Both the position numbers and the translations under genes were made by a program. Shown here one piece after another: positions 1 through 9,917 of a stretch of DNA of 64,000 nucleotides; within the stretch, counting starts at the first letter, position 1, and each line of letters begins with the position of its first letter. The stretch covers positions 106,654 through 170,653 of the forward strand of contig QEOQ01000307.1 in NCBI GenBank assembly GCA_010279815.1. Direction: 5' to 3'. This DNA is from Brachionus plicatilis (lineage: Eukaryota; Rotifera; Eurotatoria; Ploima; Brachionidae). The notes beneath the pieces are model-generated. The model worked only from the letters and a program-made list of their open reading frames with translations, was not told where the DNA came from and did no database searches.

Positions 1-75
1 TTAAAAAATAAAGAAAAATCATAAAAGAGAATATGCAAAATAGGCAAAAAATAAATAAAGTACTATTAGCCTCTA

Positions 76-470
76 TTATATTTGGCAATTTGAAGTTTGT
101 GACCAATTTTGATGCTCAAAATGATCAAATCAAACTAAATCTATTAAATAAATTGTCATTTTTTAATAGAAATAATGCAGAGATAGATCTTTGGATTTAA
201 CATACTATGTTAAATAAAATTATAAACTCTACAATATCAAAATGCACAATGCAGAGTGCACAACATCGAAATGATGCTATTTTAAGAGGAAAATTTTTTG
301 CAGACTTTTGCACAATTTACTTTTAGATGTAAAAAAGTATGCTAAAACCATAAATTTACCTCTGCACTAATTCTATTAAAAAATCAAAATTTATTTTAGA
401 GTTTTAGTTTGATTTGATCATTCGAACATCAAAAGTATCATAAACTCCAACTTGCCTTATATTTGTCATA
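76..470. repeat. Foldback (inverted-repeat) element
   Basis: Two arms of about 120 bp, roughly 76-198 and 346-468, are inverted copies of each other at perhaps 75 percent identity. Both carry the same run around GATCAAATCAAACT and the same TTTTTTAATAGAA block. The centre is unrelated AT-rich DNA. No coding potential is visible. It probably is an old MITE-like element in the large 3' intron of BMS1. I could not define clean ends or a target duplication. Confidence 0.5.
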
Positions 471-551
471 AACAAAAATTTTCTATTTAATTACTTATTA
501 TCATTTTTCTCTAAAAAAATTATTATCTTTAATGCTGACAATTAATTATCT

Positions 552-886
552 GGTATTGTGAATTTCAAATACAAATTGAACAAAAATTCTTCATTTTTTG
601 ATAAATTAAATTTAATAAAAAATATTAAAAAAATCATGCAACATAATTTGCTGCACCTTTTTTACATAAAATAATTTTTTTAAGAAAATAAATAAATAAA
701 GCATCAATAAGATTAAAACAGATTATTGATTTGATTTAGTATATAAAAAGAAAATAAAAATTTTAGGAAAAAAAGGTTCAACAAAGTATGTTGCAGTATT
801 TTTTCTAATATTTTTTATTAACTTCAATTTTAATTTATCAAAAAATTAAGAATTTTGTTCAATTTGTATTCAAAATTCACAATACC
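552..886. mobile_element. MITE with 9-bp target duplication
   Basis: The element starts GGTATTGTGAATTT and ends with its inverted complement. The inverted arms run for about 100 bp at each end. The 9 bases TAATTATCT lie immediately outside both ends (543-551 and 887-895), which is an exact target-site duplication. Long terminal inverted repeats plus a 9-bp duplication fit a Mutator-like (MULE) or Merlin-type non-autonomous element. No ORF lies inside. Similar ends are seen near 39008 and 60371. Confidence 0.8.
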
Positions 887-1169
887 TAATTATCTTTATT
901 TTTTTCTCTAATTTAATAATTCTCGGACCATAGTAAACTATAACCACATAAATAGTAAATTTAATAAACCACTGATTTAATAAATCAATCACAAATTTAA
1001 TTTTCAATCATACATTCAGCTCTTTTCCACTAATCTAATTGTAATACCAATAATTTCTTTTTTAAAACCAAATTTTGATTTCTATAACCATATATTTAAT
1101 AAAATAGTATCAAAAGAAGTATAAAAAATAACAAAATAAAAACACTTTTGGTTAATTTAAACCAGATTT

Positions 1170-1270
1170 GTTCTAAAGTCATAAAGTCAAAGCCCAACCA
1201 AGCCATCAGACTTGACTATAATTAAAGTCTTAAAATTTATGTGGCCGCCTAAATAACTACATGGAATGGA
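1170..1270. repeat. Fragment related to the hAT-like MITE family
   Basis: This stretch has several AAGTC/GACTT words and a GGCCGCC...GGAATGG block. The same combination occurs inside the MITE at 46782-47143. It looks like a broken, internally rearranged copy with no recognisable ends. Confidence 0.35.
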
Positions 1271-1494
1271 AAAAAAATTCGAATATTAATTTTGAATTAA
1301 AACTGGCTCATTTTTTGAAAGATGATAAAAAAAATAATTTATTATTTTAGAGGATTAAAAATTGATTATAACCATAAGAAATTCGGAAATGACAAGAAAT
1401 GTAAAATTAGAAACACATAAATGAAAAAAAATATTTTTTGTTTGAATAAATGTAAGCAAAAGTATTTTTATTTAATTATTTTTATACTTCTTTT

Positions 1495-1570
1495 CAGAGT
1501 TGTTTAAAAGTCCAAAAAAAAAGTCCGGACTTTGATTTTACTTGAGACTTATGACTTTTAAACAACTCTG
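1495..1570. mobile_element. 76-bp hAT-like MITE
   Basis: This is an almost fully palindromic element. It begins CAGAGTTGTTTAAAAGTC and ends with the exact inverted complement. The 8 bases CTTCTTTT flank it on both sides (1487-1494 and 1571-1578). An 8-bp target duplication and CAGAG termini are typical of hAT transposons. It has no coding capacity and lies in BMS1 intron sequence. Confidence 0.85.
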
Positions 1571-1792
1571 CTTCTTTTGATAATTTTTTATTAAATTTAT
1601 GGTTTTTGTAATCAAAATATGATTTAAATTTACTATTTTTATGGTAGTTCTTACTATTTTTGTGGTTTGATAACATTTTCGCTCATAACTCTTTTATGAA
1701 TATTTAGCGTTTTTTTTTATCATTTTGTACTGAATTTCACAAAACCAAAAAAATTATTTTTGATTAAAAATTAAAAAAAAAAAAAAAAGTAC

Positions 1793-4700
1793 ATTTTGTG
1801 ATGACATGGTCTGAATAGCCAGGAATCCAGTGCCTTGAGGTGTAATCGGTCCCCAGAACGAAGCATGACAATGCATGTGCTCTGGTGTGTATTTTAAAGA
1901 TCGATTTCTCATGTTGTGATCTTGAACAAAGTAAACAGGTAGAGTTTGAAATCTGCGCCAGCCGAGTGAGATCACTAGAGGGTCATTGGTTTTTAGAATT
2001 TTGTTGTGCCATCTGTGTTTTTTGAGTCTTACTTGAACATAGCCAATATTGGCCTCGTTCGACTCAAGACAACCAACTATTGCCAAATATCTGGCATCAA
2101 AATTTTTGACAAATTCACATGGCATCGAGTTTATTTCGATGCGTACATACATTCCGACTCTAAATCCTTCAAATTCAATTCTTTGCATGTCATCTAACTT
2201 TTCGAATTCAAGTCGATTCAAATTAGTTTGGTCAGTAGCTTCTTCTTTTAAAGCGTCATAATAAGCACTCTCTCCTGTTTTGTCCCCACTCTTTGATTCA
2301 TCAAATTCACGATCGAACTGTTCTTTTAGACGCTTTTTCTTCTCAATCAAACGCTCACGTTTGCTCATCTCACTTTTGGTTTTTTTTCTCTCATTTTTAT
2401 TTTGTTCATCGTCATTTTGACTGTCACTTTGAGCTTCCGATTGATGAAAATTTTCACCAGTTTCCATATCTTCAAAGTCTCCAAACATTTCATCGTCGTC
2501 ATCAAAATCATTTTCATCTACTTCATCATCATCATCACCAGCCAACAAATGTGCAGCATCTGAATTCTTGTCCCATTTTCCTGTCACAAAACAATCTCTA
2601 ATACTGTCAAAAGCTGCTTCACTTTGCTCCTCATCATTATTTGTCTTTTCTTCTGTCCATTTGTTAAAACTAGTGTTATATTTTGAATTATCAATTTTTT
2701 CCGAATAATCATTTAAATTTATTTTTTTTATTTTAAACAAATTATCATCATCGGCATCATCATCATTGGGCACACTTTGATTTTCTTCGTCATTTCTTTG
2801 ATTTCCATAGATCACTTTGGACCAATTAGTTCGATTAGTTTTATTCATTGAATAAGCTATATTCGCTTTTTCCTTCAAATTTTCTTTCCATTTTAAAGAT
2901 CCCCAAGTTTCCTCATCTTCTTCTTCATCCTCCTCTTTTTCGTCCATTTCGCTTTCTTCCATCTCGTCTTCTTCCTCTTCATCTTCCTCTTCTTCTTCTT
3001 CCTCTTCATCTTCCACTTCATCCTCACTTTGATCATCACTTGATTCAAAATCACCTTCAGACTCTTCTTTCCCACTATCGTTTGCTTCAATTTGTTCATC
3101 TTCCAAGTAACTGTCAATATCAGGTGCATCCGAGAACATTTTCAATTTGGCTGATGTTAATTTTGAGTCAACAGTATTCTTGGAGCTAATAACTTGGTTT
3201 AATAATGGATTATTGCTTGAATATGTATTATCAATCATGTGGGAATGACTGCCGCCTAGTTCAATATAAACTGCATCTTTGTCATAAATTAAACCACCTA
3301 CACCAGAAAATGGCGCATATATAAGTCTTTCTCTATCATCCAAAGTTCTCTTTTTTTCCTTGTCGGGCAAAGGACACGGATCAGACAAAAATGAAACATC
3401 ATTCAATTGAAAGTCGCCAACGCCGGGTATGTGAACATTTGATTTATTTTTAAGACCTGAACCACGCACATAGCCATACAAACAAACATTACGATCACAT
3501 TTTTCATTTTGTCGAATTAGGTCCGGTTGAGTCAAGTCTTCAAGTCTAAAATAAAATATTTTTATATTTTCTCCAATAAATATTTTAAAATTTTTTTTAT
3601 TTGATAATTAAAAATTAAGAGAAAATTAAGTAATTAAAAAAAAACGAGTAAATGAATCAGATGCTTCAAATGCCGATATTATTCTTATTATTTTTTTTAA
3701 TTTAAATTCACGCATCATTCATGTTTATTCAAATCAAATTTTTAATTTAAAAAAAAAATTATTTTTCAAAATTTTATGATAAAATTTTCGTAACTAATTG
3801 GCACATTTAAATTAGTAACTTGATCAGTAAAATTTTGGTGACTTTAAGTTCATGATCATGATCACATGATCAAACCTTAATTAATTAAAATCTCATAAAA
3901 TTATTAAATAAGTTTTCTTTATTTCTTTTTTTAATTAAACTTTACATATTTAAATTACAAGTTAAATTTTAAAAAAAACTGTTGTATTATCTAATTGATG
4001 TTTAATTGATTCTTCTTAAATCTTTATTAGAAATCTTGAAAAACAAAATTTAAATCCACATATTGAGTTATCCAATATCATGGCTCAAAAAAACGCTTTT
4101 AATGATATTTTGAATATTAATTAACGCTAGAATATCCATTTTTTTAACCATTAAGACCCGTGAAGTCTTTAAAGCTTCAATTTATTTTAAATAAAAACAA
4201 AGAGTTTTTATGGCTCCTTTTTATATTTTATTTTACATTCCTTTGTTACTATGAATATAAAAATAATAAATTGATTAATATTTAAAAAATTACTGAACTC
4301 ATAACAGTCTAAAAAATCTTCACTGGTCTTTTTGTTAATATTTTTTCAATGCTGTTTAGTTATTAATAAGTTTAAATCTTTTAAAAAAATTCATATTACT
4401 TTTTTGATATTTAATTAGGAGAAGAAAAATTGGATTATTTTTGGCTGAGATTTTATTTAATTTAACTTTTAGTAGTGAAAAAAAAAATTGAAAAAAATTT
4501 TCGTATTTTCTAGTGCTAAAATTTAATATAGAGAGAAAAAGGCAAATTTTGTATTTCAAAATTTCAAAATATTGATTAATTTTTAATTTTTACTTAGGAT
4601 AGAAATTGATACAAATTTTTCCTGGCTAAAGATTAAAAAAATTATTTTCAATAAAGATTAGTGATTTGTTGCTAAAAAATTGATAAAAATTATTTTTTTA

Positions 4701-5956
4701 TCAAATCTAAAACTAAAAATGCTGATTTGAGATTTACATTTGATCATGAACTTCAATTTCCCCAAAATTTTAAGTAAAACTTGTGTAATTTTTTTTATTT
4801 ACTTGTTACGAAATTTTTATTTTTTTAATTGAAAAATTAATTTTTAAATAAAATAATTAAGAAAATGATCATTTTCGAATTAAATCCTAGATTTAAAACG
4901 TTTTAAAAAAATAAAAACTTTTCCAAAAAAATTTCTTAAAAAAAAGCCGTCAAAACTTCGGAAAAAATGGTTAAAAATTTATATATATAATAACTACATG
5001 ACTGAAATTTTTAAATTAAATATATTTTCAATTTAAGCGTCATTGTCAGAATTTAAATTAAAAAAAGTATTCTAAAAAAAATGAAAAAAAAGTCCCTTAT
5101 GCTAATTTACACTAATTTACCTGTCACAAACAATGAAAGAATGATTGAGTCTATATCCGATATCTTTAAACTTCATTACTGAAATGAATCGAGCTAGATT
5201 GTGTATTTCATTGCGTCTGTATTCACCATTTACCAGACCAGTTAGATAGAAAAGTTTAGCGCCCTGATAAATTTCTGTCCAAAAACGATGTTTGAGCTTT
5301 TTTTTTGTTTTTTTAAGAGCTTTTGGATTTTTGATCATGTCCATGTGTGTTAGTACGCCCATAATTCGCGGAAAACCGTGAACTTGACAAATATTTAGGA
5401 ATTCAAATGTTTCCATTTCAAAACCGAAGCTTGAATCGATCATTAAAAGAACAAGATCGGCCACTTTTGCAGCATCAATCATTGAATTTAAATCATTATT
5501 ACATTCATAGAATGTGATGCGTCGTTTTTTTCCGCCAACCACTGTCACTGGGCCTTTTATGTTATTCAATTTTTGCCTAGTGTAATTTTTGACTAGACTT
5601 TGCATTAAAATTGATTTTCCAACACGTGGCGGTCCGACTATGGCAACAAATATTGGTGGTGGCTCTAACGATGCTCTATCAACTTCAGGCATCTGAATAC
5701 GCTTGGCTTTGATGTCTTGAGTACGTCTGAATTGACGTTCTGCAGCAACAAAGCTTTGAAGGGCGAAAGCACGCGGATTCCTTGCTCTGGCCTTTCGGTA
5801 GTCATCTTCAGTTTCAAAAGACTCGTTTTTTTTGTCACCTGATTCTTCGTTGACTGTTTCAAAGTTTTTTCTATGATCTTTTTTTTTTGCCTTGGCACCC
5901 TTCTGCTTTTTATGATGCGATTTATTTGGTTGTTGATGGCTCTCAATGTCGGACAT
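1793..5956 (-). CDS. BMS1: Ribosome biogenesis GTPase BMS1 (partial, two exons seen)
   Basis: BMS1 is a nucleolar GTPase needed to process 18S pre-rRNA and build the 40S subunit. Exon A (5956-5121) begins MSDIESHQQPNKSHHKKQKG and carries the G-domain: a P-loop VGPPRVGKS near residue 107 and THMD (G4 region) near residue 204. Exon B (3545-1793) continues in frame across a 1575-bp GT-AG intron, restoring the VCDRLEDLTQP segment expected in the family. Exon B holds the conserved KCDR...GYVRGSGLKNKS block, a very acidic Asp/Glu region (residues about 430-640), and the C-terminal block with GYVQVRLKKHRWH and LGWRRFQTLP. Exon B ends at a GT donor just before a long T-run. The remaining C-terminal few hundred residues are not found in 1-1790 and must lie outside the window. 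The frame is intact, so this is very likely functional. Confidence 0.95.
3782..4816. repeat. Large inverted-repeat element in BMS1 intron
   Basis: The segments 3782-3866 and 4739-4816 are diverged inverted copies. Both share TTTCGTAAC and AAAATTTTGG...TTCATGATCA in opposite orientation. Between them is about 870 bp of AT-rich DNA without a credible ORF. It probably is an old foldback transposon, and no target duplication was identified. Confidence 0.4.
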
Positions 5957-6529
5957 TGCTCAATTTATCACACAACTTTTAAAATTTATAGCTTTAAGAT
6001 TTTGGTTTTAAAAACAAATCGCGTTTTTCTCTTAAAAAATTTAATATTAATTTTTTTAAATATTTCTATTTGAAATCATGCTAAAATTTATTAGATTTTT
6101 TAAAATACTAAGTGCAGAACTAAAATTAAATTGTACCTTGGTTTTAGATAAATTGTAAATTAATTTGTCTTTTAAATTCTGATATTAACGAAATTTAACT
6201 TAAACTAACATAAAATAAATGTTTCATTATTTAACTAAATGTTTAATTTTTTCTTTTCAGTTTTAAAAATTAAAAAATCAATTAAAAATAATTTTCAAAA
6301 TAAAAAATTAATTAATGTTAACTAAAGCATATTTAGTTACCTTACTCCTCTTATATTTCTTAGTGTGATGTGGCATGCTTCAGCTTGAAAGGAATCTAAC
6401 AATTCTTCACAATATGACTGTCAGAGACGAGAGACGACCTGCCAATGTCAGATTTCAGTATTCTCGGAATTTTTTTATTTTATTTATTAGTTTATCTGTA
6501 CCGAGTAGTGATTGACCAGTTGGTCACAT
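5957..6529. other. Upstream region of BMS1, no gene seen
   Basis: This AT-rich stretch should contain the BMS1 promoter and 5' UTR. I see no second gene on either strand and no recognisable core promoter element. A somewhat GC-richer block at 6350-6470 has no coding frame. Confidence 0.4.
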
Positions 6530-6629
6530 ATTATGTGACCAGTGACTTTATGTCGATTTGGTGATCAGGTGTTTTGTCTGACTGGTCACATATTCACTGG
6601 TCACCTAATATATGACCAGGCAATATTAT
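6530..6629. repeat. Inverted-pair repeat, left arm (partner 15556-15653)
   Basis: About 100 bp with repeated TGGTCAC and GACCAG words. It includes TGTGACCAGTGACTTTATGT, which recurs as the reverse complement at 15556-15653. The two arms face each other across 9 kb, most of which is the later Gypsy insertion 7871-14773. They may be the ends of one older DNA transposon. Confidence 0.6.
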
Positions 6630-6920
6630 TTACTTGGTAAAAATATTTATAAATAATTTTAATCTGGTCACCCAAATAAATATTTGGTAACATAAATCTA
6701 TTTCAAGTTAAATAAAGTTAAAAAAAATCAGATTTTGAAGAGATTAGTGCAGCCATTTTCAAGCTTAGTTTAAATCCAAACAAAAAAAATTAGAAAAGTT
6801 TTCAAAAATTGCATCAGAAGCTCCAATTGCTTCTGAAGCGACATAGTCTGCTGTAAAAAAAGTTCTTAGCAAACATAAAAACACAATAGCTTGCTCGGAG
6901 TGCGGGAAATTAATGAAAAA
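6630..6920. other. Non-coding, degenerate transposon DNA
   Basis: This lies between the left inverted arm and the recognisable Tc1 transposase remnant. It may be the decayed continuation of that transposase on the minus strand, but I cannot align it with confidence. Confidence 0.3.
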
Positions 6921-7170
6921 TGAGCGTGGTGTGAAGCAATCTTGAAAAGACGTTTAGCTTTTCTTATATTGACATGATTTACAACAGATCTTGGTCTTTC
7001 TGGCGAGACAGAATGTTCAGTTTTCCAAAATTGACTATATTCTCTTATCCATCTAGAAATAGTCTGGATATTAACTTTCGCTGCTAGAATTTCGTAGATT
7101 TGTCTATTCGACTATCCTGCAACATGATGAGTTACAGCAAGTTCTCGAAGAGAAGTCTTTGCAATATTTA
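6921..7170 (-). pseudogene. Tc1/mariner-like transposase N-terminal fragment
   Basis: Read on the minus strand this gives a helix-turn-helix sequence of the Tc1 type: SLRELAVTHHV, an IYEIL helix, VNIQTISRWIREYS, then SPERPRS, the linker found between the two DNA-binding subdomains. One in-frame stop lies between the first helices, so it is dead. The catalytic part is absent. The motif FKIAS at its end recurs near 16080 on the plus strand. The family assignment is from motif pattern only. Confidence 0.65.
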
Positions 7171-7866
7171 TTTCAAAAAGTAAATTTTTCAAAGATTTTA
7201 AATGGATTTTATTTTTACAAAGTTGAAAAAAATCTTTTTTTTTTTGAATACAATTTAATTTTTAAAGAAATAAAACTTAACAAAAAAATAAATATGCAAA
7301 GATTAATTTTAATTTTATTTAAATATTAAAGTTTAAACTAGCATGTATCATTTATTTTCTTAAAGCATACTTTAAAAGGTTTTAATTGATATATTTTATT
7401 GACATAATGGGGTTCTTTTTTGGTCATTTAATCTATTCATAAGTGAATAGTGCTTTTTTGAAGTTTTTTTAATAATAGTGATAAAATTAATCAAAAATTA
7501 TATTATATTCATACTTACTCTAAAGCTTATTCTTACCTTAATATTTGTTAGAAATTTCAAAACATTTGGGCTTTCGGTTCGCTAGATATAACAAAAAGTG
7601 TATGAATAACTAATATTTTTGAAGAAATTAAAAAAGGCAAATTTCAGTGTCTTTTATAAGATAAAAAAGTCATTGAAAAATGATCAGGGGCTTATTCTAA
7701 TCAGTTTTTTTTGCTCTTTAAAATAAACAACTAAAAATATATATTAACCTTCAAAACATTTGAGGACAATTGTCATTTTTAGGTAAAGGTGTTCCAGATG
7801 GCCTATTTCGGTTAATTAACATAGTAAAAACTTTTAATTTAATTTTTTTTAAATATTAGATGATAT
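7171..7866. other. AT-rich spacer, nothing recognised
   Basis: No gene or clear repeat was seen. The last four bases before the LTR (7867-7870, TAAA) form one copy of the target duplication of the Gypsy element. Confidence 0.4.
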
Positions 7867-7870
7867 TAAA

Positions 7871-8015
7871 TGTAAAAACTCGGGATTTATAATTAAAAGA
7901 TTAACTTTAGTAAACCAATTTTTTATTCAAATTATTTTAATGTAACAGCTTATATAGTGAAAAGAGATAAGCGTCATACTAACTTAAAGGAAAGTAGGAT
8001 TTGCTAGGCATAACA
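7871..8015 (-). repeat. 3' LTR of element 1
   Basis: 145 bp, identical to 14629-14773. A purine-rich tract (GATGGGGGCATA on the minus strand) sits immediately inside it and would prime plus-strand synthesis. Confidence 0.95.
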
Positions 8016-8129
8016 TATGCCCCCATCCCGGAAAAGAATGGTCCCACATTCTGGGAAAATTTTTAAACATTAATTAACAAAAAACAAACAAAAAACAAAA
8101 AAAAAAATAATAATACAACAAAACAAAAC

Positions 8130-9591
8130 TTATTCTGTTTCGGTTGAGTAGAATATTTGGTCAATTTCCTCATACTCGATCGGCGCTTCACAAGTTGGGC
8201 ATTCTGGAATTTCCACGGTCGACCTGAATATGCAGTCCGCGCAAAATAAGTGGCCACAAGCGGTCCGCATTAGCTCCTTTTTGCTTAAATAAACTAGAGG
8301 TCTAGCGCACAGACCACATTCCATAGCCATCAGTTCTAACACTGCCGAATCTTCTGGGCGGAATCTGGACTTGCGGTTAGCTGCAGCAAGGGCTAAAATC
8401 TCAAATTTTGTTTTAATTTTTTCATCCAGATACCTGTCCCAGCTTGGTTGTGACGAAGGTTCCCATATCTCCCGTTCCTTTTTTTTCACCACCTGCCAGT
8501 GGCTCTGGGCGAAGGGATACAAATACGGGGGCCACCGACGGCGGAGGCGGTTCAGGAAGGTTGGACAGTCTGGCTTTAACGCGTGTATCAACTTCATCGG
8601 CCAAACGCTCTGAAAATCTCTTCTCGTTGTACTCGAGTTGTGCTTCACGTATTCTCACTGCCCTCTTTCTCACGTTGAGGTCATTTTCTCTCACCAATTG
8701 ACTAGTGAGTTTAGCCTGGAATTGTGTACGCACACACTTGAGGTAGTCCCATTCACCCTCAGCCTCAATCTTCATATTGTGCAGGCTTTCGTTCATCAAC
8801 TTGAGCGTCCTATTTTCGCTTTCTAACGCACGTAAGTACTCTTGTTGTTCCAGAGATGGTAGCTTACGCAGCGCGGCCTCTCGTTTATCCAAACCAGCTT
8901 CAATTTTGTCCAGCTCTTCCTTGCGATGTCGAAGTTCGATTTGTCTCACTTCTGATTGACTCTCTTGATTTCCCGATTTTTTTGGAAAATGTGAGAGTTT
9001 GGTGCGTCTCGGATTAATTCGGGCGATAATTTCCTTCCCATGCCATGAGGCTCCGTCCAAAGATTGGACGATTTGAGGATGCAAGGCAACTTGCGCAAAG
9101 CGCACGAAGGCGATGGTGGTGCTTTTAGACCTTGGCTGCGACATAATCTTCGCCCATGTGATGTCCCCGAGGCCAAATTTGAAGGCGTGATGGCGAAGAG
9201 CCCGACGGAAGCGTAGCTCGCAGTCGTCCACCGTGGGAATCGATTTGATAAAGATGTCGTGAACATTGCGGTTGGTGACCGATTTATCAAATTGGAGTTT
9301 ATTCGGATCGATGGCTGATAGGTCTAAAATGTTTGACTCGTGCTCTTCTACAAGCGGACACAAATTTTGCACCTCCATCTCCCAATCAATTCTATCAGCC
9401 AACTGATCCAGGCCTTGAGCATCGGTACAAATACGGGGCACTGAATCTTTTGGCTGATCTTCTTTTGTTGATTGTTTTTGCATCAGGACTGCGCTGCCTC
9501 CAGTGTTTTTCTTCGGTGGGACCGCTGGTCGTCCTCGGCCACGACTAATTCCGTTCCAAGGGTTTTGACGGTGATAACTTGCTGATGCCAT
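8130..9591 (-). CDS. Element 1 third ORF: RRM, coiled coil and RING finger, with one frame shift
   Basis: The first ATG is at 9591 (MASASYHRQ); an upstream extension has no ATG. The N-terminus has an SRGRGRP patch. An RRM fold follows, with a HDIFIKSIP strand (RNP2 position), a TTIAFVRF strand (RNP1 position), and a closing LDGASWHGKEI/IARIN segment. Residues about 190-350 form a charged coiled coil, followed by a PEPPPPS stretch. This frame stops at 8422. In a second frame, entered at an A8 run (8479-8486), about 115 further residues continue to a stop at 8130. They contain a C3HC4 RING finger: CGLC, CGHLFCADC and CPTC. The two frames must be joined by slippage, or the run has an indel or sequencing error. 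RING fingers usually act as ubiquitin ligases, so RNA binding plus ubiquitin ligation is inferred. The position matches the env slot, but it has no signal or membrane segment. Confidence 0.75.
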
Positions 9592-9696
9592 TTGAAAAAA
9601 TTTTTCTTTTCCAACAGAGTTATAGATTGAAATAAACAAAGCAATTTAAAAAAATTTTTTTTTTAATTTGAAAAAAAATGAATTGAGTTTGAATTA

Positions 9697-9917
9697 NNNN
9701 NNNNNNNNNNNNNNNNNNNNNNNNNNNNNNNNNNNNNNNNNNNNNNNNNNNNNNNNNNNNNNNNNNNNNNNNNNNNNNNNNNNNNNNNNNNNNNNNNNNN
9801 NNNNNNNNNNNNNNNNNNNNNNNNNNNNNNNNNNNNNNNNNNNNNNNNNNNNNNNNNNNNNNNNNNNNNNNNNNNNNNNNNNNNNNNNNNNNNNNNNNNN
9901 NNNNNNNNNNNNNNNNN
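9697..9917. other. Assembly gap (221 N)
   Basis: Unsequenced bases lie inside element 1 between the end of pol and the third ORF. The true stop of pol, any splice acceptor and any repeat that caused the gap are hidden here. The flanking visible pol frame ends in a lysine/arginine-rich tail. Confidence 1.

Larger units (their letters stand above)
1..1792. other. BMS1 intron sequence, non-coding
   Basis: No coding exon was found after the BMS1 donor at 1792. The stretch is AT-rich and holds the foldback at 76-470, the MITEs at 552-886 and 1495-1570, and the MITE fragment near 1170-1270. A short lysine-rich open frame around 1494-1676 on the minus strand overlaps the MITE and is not considered a gene. 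Confidence 0.6.

Noticed and set aside
2006..3189. Several plus-strand open frames rich in His, Ser and Leu
   Set aside because: They are antisense shadows of the acidic BMS1 exon, caused by its Asp/Glu codons.
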